Shown here: piece by piece, positions 26,668 through 36,555 of the stretch | Numbering within the stretch: the stretch's first letter is position 1 | Layout: every line of letters starts with the position of its first letter | From: Pantoea septica | Lineage (GTDB): Bacteria > Pseudomonadota > Gammaproteobacteria > Enterobacterales > Enterobacteriaceae | Assembly (NCBI RefSeq): GCF_002095575.1 | Contig: NZ_MLJJ01000032.1 | Location: forward strand, 1-48,408 | DNA: 48,408 nucleotides | Direction: 5' to 3' | Notes under the pieces: generated by a model | Told to the model about the DNA's origin: nothing | What the model saw: only the letters and a program-made list of their open reading frames with translations | Database searches by the model: none | Position numbers and translations under genes: made by a program

Positions 26668-26849
26668 GGGTAACCGGACCCGAGGAGCAAAGCGTCGCGC
26701 ACCAGGGACAAAAACGCCGGGAGCGTTTTTGAACAACGCAACGCGTTGGCCCGTTTACGGGCGCACCTCAGGGATGAGGTGCGTTATCGTGCGCGCCGAG
26801 CTGGCATGGATGCCGTTTGTTGCGTCTTTGCGATCGGGTCCGGTTACCC
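26668..26849 (+). repeat. Structured intergenic repeat, copy B (after nei)
   Basis: This 182-bp element has perfect 16-bp terminal inverted repeats: GGGTAACCGGACCCGA (26668-26683) and its reverse complement (26834-26849). Inside are perfect hairpins AAAAACGC/GCGTTTTT (26710-26730), CGCACCTCA-GGGA-TGAGGTGCG (26762-26783) and GGCAT-GG-ATGCC (26803-26814). GCAAAG near the left end pairs with CTTTGC near the right end. It lies 52 bp after nei in the sense orientation and shares its boundary and core motifs with copies A and C. It has no ORF of its own that I would trust. Confidence 0.9.
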
Positions 26850-26891
26850 GCGACCGGCACCTGTCCTTCAGACGATGTGTTTCAGCATCTA

Positions 26892-26918
26892 TAAAAAAAG
26901 CGGAGATTTCTCTCCGCT
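26892..26918 (-). terminator. Intrinsic terminator of gltA
   Basis: AGCGGAGA (26899-26906), loop TTTC and TCTCCGCT (26911-26918) form a perfect 8-bp stem. On the minus strand it is followed by seven T residues. It lies 170 bp past the gltA stop and between repeat copies B and C, so copy C falls inside the gltA 3' untranslated region. Confidence 0.88.
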
Positions 26919-26944
26919 CACAGTCTGATATATCGAGCCGACAC

Positions 26945-27045
26945 GGGTAACCTAGCCCGATCGCAACGTCGCTTTACGCATCCCTGCGCGCTCGTCCCAC
27001 GCCATCCCTGGCGTGGGACGCTCTGCTCCTCGGTCTATGTTACCC
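26945..27045 (-). repeat. Structured intergenic repeat, copy C (after gltA)
   Basis: This 101-bp element is inverted relative to copy B. It is bounded by GGGTAAC (26945-26951) and GTTACCC (27039-27045). Read on the minus strand it starts like copy B (GAGGAGCAGAGCGTC) and ends TTGCGATCGGGC. It contains a perfect 12-bp hairpin CGTCCCACGCCA/TGGCGTGGGACG (26993-27020) with a GGGA loop, and a small CGCA-GGGA-TGCG hairpin (26988-26977). It lies 43 bp after the gltA stop in the sense orientation of gltA. Confidence 0.88.
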
Positions 27046-27088
27046 GCTCTGCAGGCTTCTGTGCGGCCTGAAGCAGAGACCGCTGCGG

Positions 27089-28372
27089 TTATTTCTTCAG
27101 CGCAGAGTTAAACTCACGCTCGGTATAGCCGGTATAGAGCTGACGCGGACGCGCAATTTTCATGCCTTCGTCATGCATCTCTTTCCAGTGGGCGATCCAG
27201 CCGACGGTACGCGCCATGGCGAAGATCACGGTAAACATCGAAGACGGAATACCCATCGCTTTCAGAATAATGCCGGAGTAGAAATCGACGTTCGGATAGA
27301 GCTTACGCTCGATAAAGTAGGGATCGTTCAGCGCGATATGCTCTAGCTCCATCGCTACTTCCAGCAGGTCATCCTTCATGCCCAGCTCGTTCAACACTTC
27401 GTGACAGGTCTCGCGCATCACGGTGGCGCGCGGGTCGTAGTTTTTGTAAACGCGGTGACCGAAGCCCATCAGGCGGAAAGAGTCGTTTTTGTCTTTCGCG
27501 CGGCGCACAAACTCCGGAATATGCTCAACGGTGCTGATCTCTTCCAGCATACGCAGGGTGGCTTCGTTTGCGCCGCCGTGCGCCGGTCCCCACAGCGAGG
27601 CGATGCCCGCGGCGATACAGGCGAACGGGTTGGCGCCGGACGAGCCTGCGGTGCGCACGGTAGAAGTAGAGGCGTTCTGCTCATGGTCGGCGTGCAGGAT
27701 CAGAATACGGTCCATCGCGCGCTCCAGCACCGGGTTTACCTTGTACTCTTCGCAAGGGGTGGCGAACATCATATGCAGGAAGTTGCCGGCGTAGGAGAGA
27801 TCGTTGCGCGGATAAACGAAAGGCTGACCGATAGAATATTTGTAACACATCGCCGCCATGGTCGGCATCTTCGACAGCAGACGGAACGCGGCGATTTCAC
27901 GGTGACGCTCGTTGTTCACATCCAGCGAATCGTGATAGAAGGCAGCCAGCGCGCCGGTCACGCCGCACATCACCGCCATTGGGTGGGAGTCGCGACGGAA
28001 GCCGTGGAACAGACGGGTAATCTGCTCGTGGATCATGGTATGACGGGTTACGGTCTCGCGGAACTCTTCAAACTGCTTCTGCGTAGGCGCTTCGCCGTTC
28101 AGCAGGATATAGCACACTTCCAGATAGTTAGAGTGGGTCGCCAACTGATCGATAGGGAAGCCGCGATGCAGCAGAATGCCTTCATCGCCGTCGATAAAGG
28201 TGATTTTGGATTCGCAGGACGCTGTAGAGGTGAAACCCGGGTCAAAGGTGAAAAGGCCGCTGGAGCCCAGGGCGCGGACATCAACCACATCCTGCCCAAG
28301 TGTGCCTTGCAGCACGTCCAGCTCAAGAGCCGTGTCATCTTGTAGGGTTAGCGTCACTTTTTTATCTGTCAT
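27089..28372 (-). CDS. gltA: Citrate synthase, type II
   Basis: GltA condenses oxaloacetate and acetyl-CoA to citrate, the entry step of the citric-acid cycle. I chose the ATG at 28372, preceded by GGAG at 6-nt spacing, which gives [11 protein letters not shown] and 427 residues, the same as E. coli. An ATG at 28384 would add METK. Catalytic residues lie in GPAHGGAN (His near 264), [13 protein letters not shown] (His near 305) and PNVDFYSG (Asp near 362). The long N-terminal region is that of the hexameric, NADH-inhibited Gram-negative type. It diverges from sdhC, and the large gap between carries the promoters. Confidence 0.98.
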   Translation of the reverse strand: MTDKKVTLTLQDDTALELDVLQGTLGQDVVDVRALGSSGLFTFDPGFTSTASCESKITFIDGDEGILLHRGFPIDQLATHSNYLEVCYILLNGEAPTQKQFEEFRETVTRHTMIHEQITRLFHGFRRDSHPMAVMCGVTGALAAFYHDSLDVNNERHREIAAFRLLSKMPTMAAMCYKYSIGQPFVYPRNDLSYAGNFLHMMFATPCEEYKVNPVLERAMDRILILHADHEQNASTSTVRTAGSSGANPFACIAAGIASLWGPAHGGANEATLRMLEEISTVEHIPEFVRRAKDKNDSFRLMGFGHRVYKNYDPRATVMRETCHEVLNELGMKDDLLEVAMELEHIALNDPYFIERKLYPNVDFYSGIILKAMGIPSSMFTVIFAMARTVGWIAHWKEMHDEGMKIARPRQLYTGYTEREFNSALKK

Positions 28373-28696
28373 TTTCGTCTCCATAGCGCCTTATGTAAGT
28401 ATGGATCTTAGACACCTGAAAAGCGGTCATGTTGCGGTCGCCATTAACTTCACAATAACACTCTGCGGTAACAACGCGGGTGCAGGGTACAGAGTGAGAG
28501 GCGTGTTCCGGCAGGGAACGTGGCAGTCATGAAATTCTGCATATCGCGGTTGTTAAAGATCCGGTCTGGACATAACTTTCTGGTAATCAACAACCTGTTG
28601 TTTTAGGGTGCTCATGACCAGAATGTTACATAACTTGTGCTTAGGGGAAAGTGTATCCCCATAACTTTTGTGCATCACTGGGGTTTGATGCCCTAG

Positions 28697-28726
28697 TTTG
28701 TAACTGAATTGTTGAACTTTTGTCAA
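28697..28726 (-). promoter_or_regulatory. gltA promoter candidate
   Basis: On the minus strand there is a consensus -35 TTGACA (28726-28721), an 18-bp spacer and a -10-like TACAAA (28702-28697). The start would lie about 320 bp upstream of the gltA ATG, consistent with a long leader as in E. coli. Confidence 0.55.
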
Positions 28727-28760
28727 ATCAGATAATTAAATTTGTATTAAATGTGAAATT

Positions 28761-28776
28761 CGTGAGTCTGATCACT
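28761..28776. promoter_or_regulatory. CRP-like palindrome between gltA and sdhC
   Basis: CGTGA (28761-28765), GTCTGA and TCACT (28772-28776) match 8 of 10 CRP consensus positions. It lies between the two divergent promoters, 38 bp before the sdhC -35, a sensible place for shared catabolite control. Confidence 0.5.
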
Positions 28777-28813
28777 GTTTCACGCAAATGTACCCAAAGA
28801 GATTGTAGGGTAA

Positions 28814-28842
28814 TTGTAATAAGAATGTGATCGTCCTATACT
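28814..28842 (+). promoter_or_regulatory. sdhCDAB promoter
   Basis: -35 TTGTAA (28814-28819), a 17-bp spacer and -10 TATACT (28837-28842) make a good sigma70 promoter. The start near 28849 leaves a leader of about 155 nt before sdhC. Confidence 0.72.
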
Positions 28843-29005
28843 GCCGCCAGGTCTCCGGAAACCCCCTGACACCAGGAGCCACCCAGCGTTTCTACCGCGT
28901 CAATTAACACTGGATGTTGCTGATTTGGTGACGGTTAAAGTCTGAACACACCTGTGATTCGACTCCGCCTCAGGGACCGGAGGAAGCAAAATAAAAAAGA
29001 GCTGT

Positions 29006-29395
29006 GTGGGCAAAACCGTGAAAAAACAAAGACCTGTCAACTTGGATCTCTCGACGATCCGGTTTCCCGTTACTGCAATATCGTCCATTCTCCACCGCGT
29101 TTCCGGCGTCATAACCTTTGTGGCTCTCGGTATCCTGCTCTGGTTGCTGGGCACTTCTCTCTCTTCCCCGGAAGGTTTCCAGCACGCTGCCGCCATTATG
29201 GATAGCTTCTTCGTGAAGTTTATTCTGTGGGGCATCCTTACCGCGCTGGCATTCCACACGGTGGGCGGGATTCGTCATATGTTGATGGACTTTGGTTACC
29301 TCGCTGAGACGCTGGCTATCGGCCGCCAATCCGCCTGGGTCACCTTTGGCATTACTGTCGTGCTTTCAATCCTGGCAGGAGTTCTCGTATGGTAA
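29006..29395 (+). CDS. sdhC: Succinate dehydrogenase cytochrome b556 subunit
   Basis: SdhC is one of two membrane anchors of complex II and binds heme b and ubiquinone. The GTG at 29006 gives [15 protein letters not shown] and 129 residues, the same as E. coli; a GTG at 29018 is a shorter alternative. The ribosome binding site is weak. His84 (heme ligand, in TALAFH) and the quinone-site Ser27 and Arg31 (SSILHRVSG) are in register with E. coli. There are three membrane segments. It overlaps sdhD by 7 bp. Confidence 0.96.
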   Translation: MGKTVKKQRPVNLDLSTIRFPVTAISSILHRVSGVITFVALGILLWLLGTSLSSPEGFQHAAAIMDSFFVKFILWGILTALAFHTVGGIRHMLMDFGYLAETLAIGRQSAWVTFGITVVLSILAGVLVW

Positions 29396-29736
29396 GCAAT
29401 GCATCCGCGTTAGGCCGCAGCGGCATTCAGGACTGGCTGCTGCTGCGCGCTTCGGCAATCCTCATTACGCTCTACATTCTCTACATTGTGGGCTTTATCG
29501 CCCTGACCGACACGCTGACCTATGATGTCTGGCGCGGCTTCTTCGCCTCGTCATTCACCAAGGTGTTCACTCTGCTGACGCTGTTCTCGATTCTGATCCA
29601 CGGCTGGATCGGCATGTGGCAAGTGCTGACCGACTACGTAAAAGGTCTGGCTGTGCGTCTGATTCTGCAGTTTGCGATTGTGATCGCGCTGTTGTCGTAT
29701 GCAATTTATGGAACTGTTGTGGTGTGGGGTGTGTAA
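29389..29736 (+). CDS. sdhD: Succinate dehydrogenase hydrophobic anchor subunit
   Basis: SdhD pairs with SdhC to hold SdhAB to the inner membrane and supplies the second heme ligand. The 115 residues equal the E. coli length. Three membrane segments are clear. The heme-ligand His lies in [11 protein letters not shown] near residue 71, and the quinone-binding Asp-Tyr pair follows in LTDYVK. sdhA starts directly at the next base after its stop. Confidence 0.97.
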   Translation: MVSNASALGRSGIQDWLLLRASAILITLYILYIVGFIALTDTLTYDVWRGFFASSFTKVFTLLTLFSILIHGWIGMWQVLTDYVKGLAVRLILQFAIVIALLSYAIYGTVVVWGV

Positions 29737-31503
29737 ATGAATTTGCCAGTCAGAGAATTTGATGCCGTGGTGATCGGCGCAGGCGGCGCGGGAATGCGCG
29801 CCGCACTGCAAATCTCCCAGTCGGGCCAGAGCTGCGCCCTGCTGTCGAAAGTTTTCCCGACCCGTTCCCACACCGTGTCTGCGCAGGGCGGCATCACCGT
29901 CGCGCTCGGCAACACCCATGAAGACAACTGGGAATGGCATATGTACGACACCGTCAAAGGGTCCGACTATATCGGCGACCAGGACGCGATCGAATATATG
30001 TGTAAAACCGGCCCGGAAGCGATTCTGGAACTGGAACATATGGGCCTGCCGTTCTCCCGTCTGGAAGATGGCCGCGTTTATCAGCGTCCGTTCGGCGGCC
30101 AGTCGAAAAACTTCGGCGGCGAGCAGGCGGCACGCACCGCGGCGGCGGCGGACCGTACCGGTCACGCGCTGCTGCATACGCTTTATCAGCAGAACCTGAA
30201 AAACAAAACCACCATCTTCTCCGAATGGTATGCGCTCGATCTGGTAAAAAATCAGGACGGCGCCATCGTCGGCTGTACGGCGATCTGCATTGAAACCGGC
30301 GAAACCGTCTACTTCAAAGCCAAAGCGACCATTCTGGCGACCGGCGGCGCCGGCCGTATCTATCAGTCGACCACCAATGCCCATATCAATACCGGCGACG
30401 GCGTCGGCATGGCGCTGCGCGCAGGCGTGCCGGTGCAGGATATGGAAATGTGGCAGTTCCACCCGACCGGCATCGCCGGCGCAGGCGTGCTGGTGACCGA
30501 AGGGTGCCGCGGCGAAGGCGGCTACCTGCTTAACAAACACGGCGAGCGCTTTATGGAGCGTTACGCGCCGAACGCCAAAGATCTGGCGGGCCGCGACGTG
30601 GTTGCGCGCTCCATGATGATCGAAATCCGCGAAGGCCGCGGCTGCGACGGCCCGTGGGGCCCGCACATCAAGCTGAAGCTCGATCACCTGGGCGCCGAAG
30701 TGCTGGAGTCGCGACTGCCGGGCATCCTCGAGCTGTCGCGCACCTTTGCGCACGCCGATCCGATCAAAGAGCCGATTCCGGTGATCCCGACCTGTCACTA
30801 TATGATGGGCGGCATTCCGACCAAAGTGACCGGCCAGGCGCTGCGCGTCAACGCGCAGGGCGAAGATGAAGTGATTCCCGGCCTGTTCGCCGTCGGCGAA
30901 ATCGCCTGCGTCTCAGTGCACGGCGCCAACCGTCTCGGCGGCAACTCGCTGCTGGACCTGGTGGTGTTCGGCCGCGCGGCCGGCGTGCATCTGATGGAGT
31001 GCATCGAACAGCAGGGCCCGCTGCGCGACGCCACGCAGGAGGAGATTGATGCCGCCATGGCGCGCTTCAACCGCTGGGAAAACAACACGACCGGCGAAGA
31101 CCCGGTGGAAATCCGCAAAGCGCTGCAGCGCTGCATGCAGAACAACTTCTCAGTATTCCGCGAAGGCGACGCGATGAAGCAGGGTCTGGAAGAGCTGAAA
31201 CAGATTCGCGAGCGTCTGAAATCAGCCCGTCTGGATGACCGTTCACCGGACTTCAATACCCAGCGTATTGAGTGCCTGGAGCTGGATAACCTGATGGAAA
31301 CGGCTTACGCCACGGCGGTTGCGGCGAACTTCCGCACCGAAAGCCGCGGCGCGCACAGTCGATTCGACTTCCCGGATCGCGATGATGAAAACTGGTTGTG
31401 CCACAGTCTCTACGTCCCCGAAACCGAGAGCATGACGCGCCGCGAGGTGAACATGCAGCCGAAACTGCGCGCGGCCTTCCCGCCGAAAGTGCGTACCTAT
31501 TAA
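29737..31503 (+). CDS. sdhA: Succinate dehydrogenase flavoprotein subunit
   Basis: SdhA oxidises succinate to fumarate with covalently bound FAD. The 588 residues equal the E. coli length. The dinucleotide-binding motif is [13 protein letters not shown]. His45 in [13 protein letters not shown] is the covalent FAD site. Active-site segments [19 protein letters not shown] and [13 protein letters not shown] are present. It is third in sdhCDAB, 14 bp before sdhB. Confidence 0.98.
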   Translation: MNLPVREFDAVVIGAGGAGMRAALQISQSGQSCALLSKVFPTRSHTVSAQGGITVALGNTHEDNWEWHMYDTVKGSDYIGDQDAIEYMCKTGPEAILELEHMGLPFSRLEDGRVYQRPFGGQSKNFGGEQAARTAAAADRTGHALLHTLYQQNLKNKTTIFSEWYALDLVKNQDGAIVGCTAICIETGETVYFKAKATILATGGAGRIYQSTTNAHINTGDGVGMALRAGVPVQDMEMWQFHPTGIAGAGVLVTEGCRGEGGYLLNKHGERFMERYAPNAKDLAGRDVVARSMMIEIREGRGCDGPWGPHIKLKLDHLGAEVLESRLPGILELSRTFAHADPIKEPIPVIPTCHYMMGGIPTKVTGQALRVNAQGEDEVIPGLFAVGEIACVSVHGANRLGGNSLLDLVVFGRAAGVHLMECIEQQGPLRDATQEEIDAAMARFNRWENNTTGEDPVEIRKALQRCMQNNFSVFREGDAMKQGLEELKQIRERLKSARLDDRSPDFNTQRIECLELDNLMETAYATAVAANFRTESRGAHSRFDFPDRDDENWLCHSLYVPETESMTRREVNMQPKLRAAFPPKVRTY

Positions 31504-31517
31504 TAGCGGAGACGATC

Positions 31518-32234
31518 ATGAAACTCGAGTTTTCAATTTATCGCTACAATCCTGAAGTCGACGCCGCGCCGCGCATGCAGGATTACACGCTGGAATCGGA
31601 AGACGGCCGCGACATGATGCTGCTGGACGCGCTCATCCGGCTGAAAGAGAAAGATCAGACGCTGGCGTTTCGTCGCTCCTGCCGCGAAGGCGTGTGCGGC
31701 TCCGACGGCCTCAATATGAACGGCAAAAACGGCCTGGCGTGCATCACGCCGGTATCGGCGCTGGGCAACGGCACGAAGAAGATCGTCATTCGTCCGCTGC
31801 CGGGCCTGCCGGTGGTTCGCGACCTGGTCGTGGATATGGGGCAATTCTACGCGCAGTATGAGAAGATTAAGCCTTACCTGTTGAATAACGGGGAGAATCC
31901 GCCGGCGCGCGAACACCTGCAGTCGCCTGCCGAGCGCGAGCATCTGGATGGTTTGTATGAGTGTATTCTCTGCGCCTGCTGCTCAACTTCCTGTCCGTCG
32001 TTCTGGTGGAATCCGGACAAGTTCGTCGGGCCTGCTGGCCTGCTGGCCGCGTATCGCTTCCTGATCGACAGCCGCGACACCGAAACTGAAGCGCGTCTGG
32101 ACAATCTGAACGACGCTTTCAGCGTTTTCCGCTGTCACAGCATTATGAACTGTGTGAGCGTGTGTCCGAAAGGGCTGAACCCGACGCGCGCCATCGGCCA
32201 TATCAAGTCGATGCTGCTGCAGCGGGGCGCGTAA
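31518..32234 (+). CDS. sdhB: Succinate dehydrogenase iron-sulfur subunit
   Basis: SdhB passes electrons from SdhA to quinone through three iron-sulfur clusters. I chose the ATG at 31518 (MKLEFSIYRYNP), giving 238 residues as in E. coli. The 2Fe-2S ligands are in CREGVCGSDG and NGLAC. The 4Fe-4S and 3Fe-4S ligands are in CILCACCSTSCP, CHSIMNCVSVCP. It ends sdhCDAB. About 200 bp with two strong hairpins separate it from sucA. Confidence 0.98.
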   Translation: MKLEFSIYRYNPEVDAAPRMQDYTLESEDGRDMMLLDALIRLKEKDQTLAFRRSCREGVCGSDGLNMNGKNGLACITPVSALGNGTKKIVIRPLPGLPVVRDLVVDMGQFYAQYEKIKPYLLNNGENPPAREHLQSPAEREHLDGLYECILCACCSTSCPSFWWNPDKFVGPAGLLAAYRFLIDSRDTETEARLDNLNDAFSVFRCHSIMNCVSVCPKGLNPTRAIGHIKSMLLQRGA

Positions 32235-32246
32235 AACAGTATCCGT

Positions 32247-32267
32247 CCGGGAACCTCAGGTTCCCGG
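32247..32267 (+). other. Hairpin 1 in the sdhB-sucA gap
   Basis: CCGGGAACC (32247-32255), loop TCA and GGTTCCCGG (32259-32267) form a perfect 9-bp stem 12 bp after the sdhB stop. It is followed by CGTTTTACGG, a poor T tract, so it may be a leaky terminator or an mRNA-stability stem that sets the ratio of sdh to suc transcript. Confidence 0.6.
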
Positions 32268-32280
32268 CGTTTTACGGAAG

Positions 32281-32315
32281 CCTTGCTAAGCGCGGCGACG
32301 CTACGCTTAGCAAGG
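32281..32315 (+). other. Hairpin 2 in the sdhB-sucA gap
   Basis: CCTTGCTAAGCG (32281-32292) and its perfect reverse complement CGCTTAGCAAGG (32304-32315) enclose an 11-nt loop. There is no T tract. With the first hairpin, 13 bp upstream, it makes a two-stem block typical of intercistronic processing or stabilising structures. Confidence 0.6.
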
Positions 32316-32437
32316 TTCCCTTACGGGCAGGGCGCGTGTGAGCGCACAGGCTCGTATCGCTGAACTCACTACGGCAAACCGCGAAAGCGGCAACAAATGA
32401 AACCTCAAAAAAGCATAGTAATGCTTAAGGGATCACA

Positions 32438-35245
32438 ATGCAGAACAGCGCGATGAAGCCCTGGCTGGACTCCTCCTGGCTGGCCGGCGCGAACCAGTCT
32501 TACATAGAGCAACTCTATGAGGATTTCCTGACCGATCCGGACTCTGTCGATGCAGTGTGGCGCACGATGTTCCAACAGCTGCCGGGCACCGGCGTGAAAC
32601 CTGAACAGTTTCACTCCACCACGCGCGAATACTTTCGTCGCCTGGCGAAAGATGCATCTCGTTACACCTCTACCGTCTCCGATCCGGCCGCCAATTCAAA
32701 GCAGGTTAAAGTCCTGCAGCTGATTAACGCCTTCCGTTTTCGCGGCCATCAGCATGCGAACCTCGACCCGCTTGGCCTGTGGAAGCAGGATCGCGTCGCT
32801 GACCTCGATCCCGCTTTTCACGATCTGACCGACGCCGATTTTCAGGAAAGCTTTAACGTAGGCTCTTTCGCCATCGGCAAAGAGACCATGAAGCTGGCTG
32901 ACCTCTTCGACGCGCTGCAGCAGACCTATTGCGGCTCAATCGGTGCAGAGTACATGCACATCAACAACACCGAAGAGAAGCGCTGGATCCAGCAGCGTCT
33001 GGAGTCGGTGGCGGGCCGCGCCGCTTTTAGCAGCGAAGAGAAAAAAGGTTTTCTGAAAGAGCTGACCGCGGCAGAGGGGCTGGAAAAATACCTCGGCGCG
33101 AAATTCCCGGGCGCGAAACGCTTCTCGCTTGAGGGCGGCGACGCGCTGATCCCGATGCTGCGCGAAATGATCCGTCACGCCGGCAAGAGCGGCACGCGCG
33201 AAGTGGTGCTGGGTATGGCGCACCGCGGTCGCCTGAACGTGCTGATCAACGTGCTGGGCAAAAAGCCGCAGGATCTCTTCGACGAGTTCGCCGGCAAGCA
33301 TAAAGATCACCTCGGCACCGGCGACGTGAAGTACCACATGGGCTTCTCGTCCGACGTCGAAACCGAAGGCGGCCTGGTGCATCTGGCGCTGGCGTTCAAC
33401 CCGTCGCATCTGGAGATCGTCAGCCCGGTCGTCATGGGCTCGGTGCGCGCGCGTCTCGATCGCCTCGATTCGCCGGGCAGCAATCAGGTTCTGCCGATCA
33501 CCATCCACGGCGACGCCGCGGTTATCGGGCAGGGCGTGGTGCAGGAAACCCTGAACATGTCGCAGGCGCGCGGCTACGAAGTCGGCGGCACGGTGCGCAT
33601 CGTCATCAACAACCAGGTGGGCTTTACCACCTCCAACCCGCGCGACGCCCGTTCGACGCCGTACTGTACCGATATCGGTAAAATGGTGCTGGCGCCGATC
33701 TTCCACGTCAACGCGGACGATCCGGAAGCGGTGGCGTTTGTCACGCGTCTGGCGCTCGACTATCGCAATACCTTCAAGCGCGACGTCTTTATCGATCTGG
33801 TTTGCTACCGTCGTCACGGCCATAACGAAGCTGACGAGCCGAGCGCGACCCAGCCGCTGATGTATCAGAAGATTAAAAAGCATCCGACGCCGCGTAAGCT
33901 TTATGCCGATCGCCTGGCGGAGGAAGGCTCCGCCAGCGCGGAAGATGCGACCGAGATGGTCAATCTCTATCGCGACGCGCTGGACGCGGGCGAATGCGTG
34001 GTAGCCGAATGGCGCCCCATGAGCCTGCACTCCTTTACCTGGTCGCCTTACCTCAACCATGAGTGGGACGAGAGCTACCCGGCCACCGTCGAACCGAAAC
34101 GTCTGCAGGAGCTGGCGCGCCGCATCAGCCAAATCCCTGACGCGGTCGAAGTGCAGGCGCGCGTGGCGAAAATCTACAACGACCGTAAAGAGATGGCCGA
34201 AGGCAACAAGCCCTTCGACTGGGGCGGCGCCGAGAATCTGGCCTACGCCACGCTGGTGGATGAGGGCATTCCGGTGCGCCTTTCCGGCGAAGACTCCGGC
34301 CGCGGCACCTTCTTCCACCGTCATGCGGTGATCCATAACCAGGCGAACGGCTCGACCTACACGCCGCTGCACCATATCCATAATGGACAGGGTCAGTTCA
34401 AGGTATGGGATTCCGTGCTGTCGGAAGAGGCGGTGCTGGCGTTCGAATATGGCTACGCCACCGCAGAGCCGCGCACCCTGACCATCTGGGAAGCGCAGTT
34501 CGGCGACTTCGCCAACGGCGCGCAGGTGGTGATCGACCAGTTCATCAGCTCCGGCGAGCAGAAGTGGGGACGCATGTGCGGCCTGGTGATGCTGCTGCCG
34601 CACGGCTACGAAGGCCAGGGCCCGGAACACTCTTCCGCGCGTCTGGAGCGTTACCTGCAACTCTGCGCCGAGCAGAACATGCAGGTGTGCGTGCCCTCCA
34701 CGCCGGCGCAGGTTTACCACATGCTGCGTCGTCAGGCGCTGCGCGGTATGCGCCGTCCGCTGATCGTCATGTCGCCGAAATCGCTGCTGCGTCATCCGCT
34801 GGCAATCTCGTCGCTGGACGAGCTGGCTAACGGCAGCTTCCAGCCCGCCATCGGCGAAATCGACGCGCTCGATCCGCAGCAGGTGAAACGCGTGGTGCTC
34901 TGCTCCGGCAAGGTCTACTACGATCTGCTTGAGCAGCGCCGCAAAAACGAGCAGACCGATGTCGCCATCGTACGCATTGAGCAGCTCTATCCGTTCCCGC
35001 ATAAAGCGGTGCAGGAAGCGTTAAAAGATTATGCCCATGTGCAGGATTTCGTCTGGTGTCAGGAAGAGCCGCTGAATCAGGGCGCATGGTATTGTAGCCA
35101 GCATCACTTCCGCGAAGTGGTTCCGTTTGGCGCTTCGCTGCGCTATGCGGGCCGTCCGGCCTCTGCTTCGCCGGCCGTGGGCTATATGTCCGTACATCAA
35201 CAACAGCAGCAAGACCTGGTTAATGACGCGCTGAACCTTGGTTAA
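32438..35245 (+). CDS. sucA: 2-oxoglutarate dehydrogenase E1 component
   Basis: SucA is the thiamine-diphosphate decarboxylase that starts oxidation of 2-oxoglutarate to succinyl-CoA. The 935 residues compare with 933 in E. coli. The N-terminal E2-binding segment ([18 protein letters not shown]) is present, as are [21 protein letters not shown] and the transketolase-like [16 protein letters not shown] small hairpin AAGCAT/ATGCTT (32411-32426) sits just before the ribosome binding site AAGGG (32426-32430). sucB follows 16 bp after the stop. Confidence 0.98.
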   Translation: MQNSAMKPWLDSSWLAGANQSYIEQLYEDFLTDPDSVDAVWRTMFQQLPGTGVKPEQFHSTTREYFRRLAKDASRYTSTVSDPAANSKQVKVLQLINAFRFRGHQHANLDPLGLWKQDRVADLDPAFHDLTDADFQESFNVGSFAIGKETMKLADLFDALQQTYCGSIGAEYMHINNTEEKRWIQQRLESVAGRAAFSSEEKKGFLKELTAAEGLEKYLGAKFPGAKRFSLEGGDALIPMLREMIRHAGKSGTREVVLGMAHRGRLNVLINVLGKKPQDLFDEFAGKHKDHLGTGDVKYHMGFSSDVETEGGLVHLALAFNPSHLEIVSPVVMGSVRARLDRLDSPGSNQVLPITIHGDAAVIGQGVVQETLNMSQARGYEVGGTVRIVINNQVGFTTSNPRDARSTPYCTDIGKMVLAPIFHVNADDPEAVAFVTRLALDYRNTFKRDVFIDLVCYRRHGHNEADEPSATQPLMYQKIKKHPTPRKLYADRLAEEGSASAEDATEMVNLYRDALDAGECVVAEWRPMSLHSFTWSPYLNHEWDESYPATVEPKRLQELARRISQIPDAVEVQARVAKIYNDRKEMAEGNKPFDWGGAENLAYATLVDEGIPVRLSGEDSGRGTFFHRHAVIHNQANGSTYTPLHHIHNGQGQFKVWDSVLSEEAVLAFEYGYATAEPRTLTIWEAQFGDFANGAQVVIDQFISSGEQKWGRMCGLVMLLPHGYEGQGPEHSSARLERYLQLCAEQNMQVCVPSTPAQVYHMLRRQALRGMRRPLIVMSPKSLLRHPLAISSLDELANGSFQPAIGEIDALDPQQVKRVVLCSGKVYYDLLEQRRKNEQTDVAIVRIEQLYPFPHKAVQEALKDYAHVQDFVWCQEEPLNQGAWYCSQHHFREVVPFGASLRYAGRPASASPAVGYMSVHQQQQQDLVNDALNLG

Positions 35246-35261
35246 TTTAAAAGGAAAGATA

Positions 35262-36482
35262 ATGAGTAGCGTAGATATTCTCGTTCCCGACCTGCCTGAA
35301 TCCGTTGCCGATGCCACCGTGGCAACCTGGCACAAAAAACCAGGCGATGCGGTAAGCCGCGACGAAGTGCTGGTAGAGATCGAAACAGACAAAGTGGTAC
35401 TGGAAGTGCCGGCCCAGGCTGACGGCGTGCTTGAAGCCGTGCTGGAAGATGAAGGCGCGACCGTCACGTCGCGTCAGATTCTGGGTCGCCTGAAAGAGGG
35501 CAACAGCGCCGGCAAAGAGACCAGCGCCAAAGCCGAGGCCAACGAATCCACGCCGGCGCAGCGCCAGACCGCGTCGCTGGAAGAAGAGAGCAACGATGCG
35601 CTGAGCCCGGCCATTCGTCGCCTGATCGCCGAACACGATCTCGACGCGACGCAGATTAAAGGCAGCGGCGTCGGCGGTCGTATTACGCGCGAAGATGTGG
35701 AAAAGCATCTGGCGAACAAACCTGCCGCGGCCAAAGCCGCGCCGGCCGCCGCTGAAGCTGCACCGCAGCCAGCCGTCGCCAACCGCAGCGAAAAACGCGT
35801 GCCGATGACCCGTCTGCGCAAGCGCGTGGCCGAGCGTCTGCTGGAAGCGAAGAACAGCACCGCCATGCTGACCACCTTCAACGAAGTGAACATGAAGCCG
35901 ATCATGGATCTGCGCAAGCAGTACGGCGATTCCTTCGAGAAGCGTCACGGCGTGCGTCTGGGCTTTATGTCCTTCTACCTCAAGGCCGTTGTGGAAGCGC
36001 TGAAGCGTTTCCCGGAGGTAAACGCCTCAATCGACGGCGAAGATGTGGTGTATCACAACTACTTCGACGTCAGCATCGCTGTCTCCACGCCGCGCGGCCT
36101 GGTGACGCCGGTGCTGAAAGATGTCGACGCGCTGAGCATGGCGGACATCGAGAAGAAAATCAAAGAGCTGGCGGTGAAAGGCCGTGACGGCAAGCTGACG
36201 GTCGACGAGCTGACCGGCGGCAACTTCACCATCACCAACGGCGGCGTTTTCGGCTCGCTGATGTCGACGCCGATCATCAACCCGCCGCAGAGCGCCATCC
36301 TGGGCATGCACGCCATCAAAGATCGTCCGATGGCGGTCAATGGTCAGGTCGTGGTGCTGCCGATGATGTATCTGGCGCTCTCCTACGATCACCGCTTGAT
36401 CGATGGCCGTGAATCGGTCAGCTATCTGGTGGCGATAAAAGAGCTGCTGGAAGATCCGGCGCGTCTGCTGCTGGACGTCTGA
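35262..36482 (+). CDS. sucB: 2-oxoglutarate dehydrogenase E2 (dihydrolipoyl succinyltransferase)
   Basis: SucB forms the 24-subunit core and transfers the succinyl group to CoA. The ATG at 35262 follows AAGGAAAG and gives [14 protein letters not shown], 406 residues (E. coli 405). The lipoyl domain (1-78) carries Lys44 in [11 protein letters not shown]. The peripheral-subunit binding domain is near 110-150 ([14 protein letters not shown]). An Ala/Pro linker leads to the catalytic domain with [11 protein letters not shown] at the C terminus. The E3 gene lpd is elsewhere, as usual. Confidence 0.98.
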   Translation: MSSVDILVPDLPESVADATVATWHKKPGDAVSRDEVLVEIETDKVVLEVPAQADGVLEAVLEDEGATVTSRQILGRLKEGNSAGKETSAKAEANESTPAQRQTASLEEESNDALSPAIRRLIAEHDLDATQIKGSGVGGRITREDVEKHLANKPAAAKAAPAAAEAAPQPAVANRSEKRVPMTRLRKRVAERLLEAKNSTAMLTTFNEVNMKPIMDLRKQYGDSFEKRHGVRLGFMSFYLKAVVEALKRFPEVNASIDGEDVVYHNYFDVSIAVSTPRGLVTPVLKDVDALSMADIEKKIKELAVKGRDGKLTVDELTGGNFTITNGGVFGSLMSTPIINPPQSAILGMHAIKDRPMAVNGQVVVLPMMYLALSYDHRLIDGRESVSYLVAIKELLEDPARLLLDV

Positions 36483-36555
36483 TTTTTGCCGGGCGCGCCG
36501 ACCAAACGCGCGCCCAACCTTATTACTCTTTTCAGACCTGAATGGATAGAACATC

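Larger units (their letters stand above)
28373..29005. other. gltA/sdhC divergent intergenic region
   Basis: These 633 bp without a gene lie between divergent citrate synthase and succinate dehydrogenase. The centre is A/T-rich (28660-28800) against the G+C-rich genes. It holds a gltA promoter (28697-28726, minus), a CRP-like palindrome (28761-28776) and an sdhC promoter (28814-28842), listed separately. The leaders are long: roughly 320 nt for gltA and 155 nt for sdhC. In E. coli this region is controlled by ArcA, CRP and Fnr and by sRNAs that act on the leaders (Spot 42, RyhB); I see no further defined site here. Confidence 0.85.

Noticed and set aside
26666..26950. Two short open frames (94 and 60 codons) within repeat copy B
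   Set aside because: They follow the hairpin arms of the repeat, overlap each other and look like no protein family.
29551..30798. 415-codon open frame antisense to sdhA, sdhD
   Set aside because: It covers well-conserved sdhD and sdhA on the other strand and shows no domain; it is a G+C-driven open frame.
32936..35002. 688-codon open frame antisense to sucA
   Set aside because: It lies wholly opposite a conserved gene, has a His/Arg/Val-rich composition typical of the reverse frame of G+C-rich codons, and has no recognisable domain or ribosome binding site.
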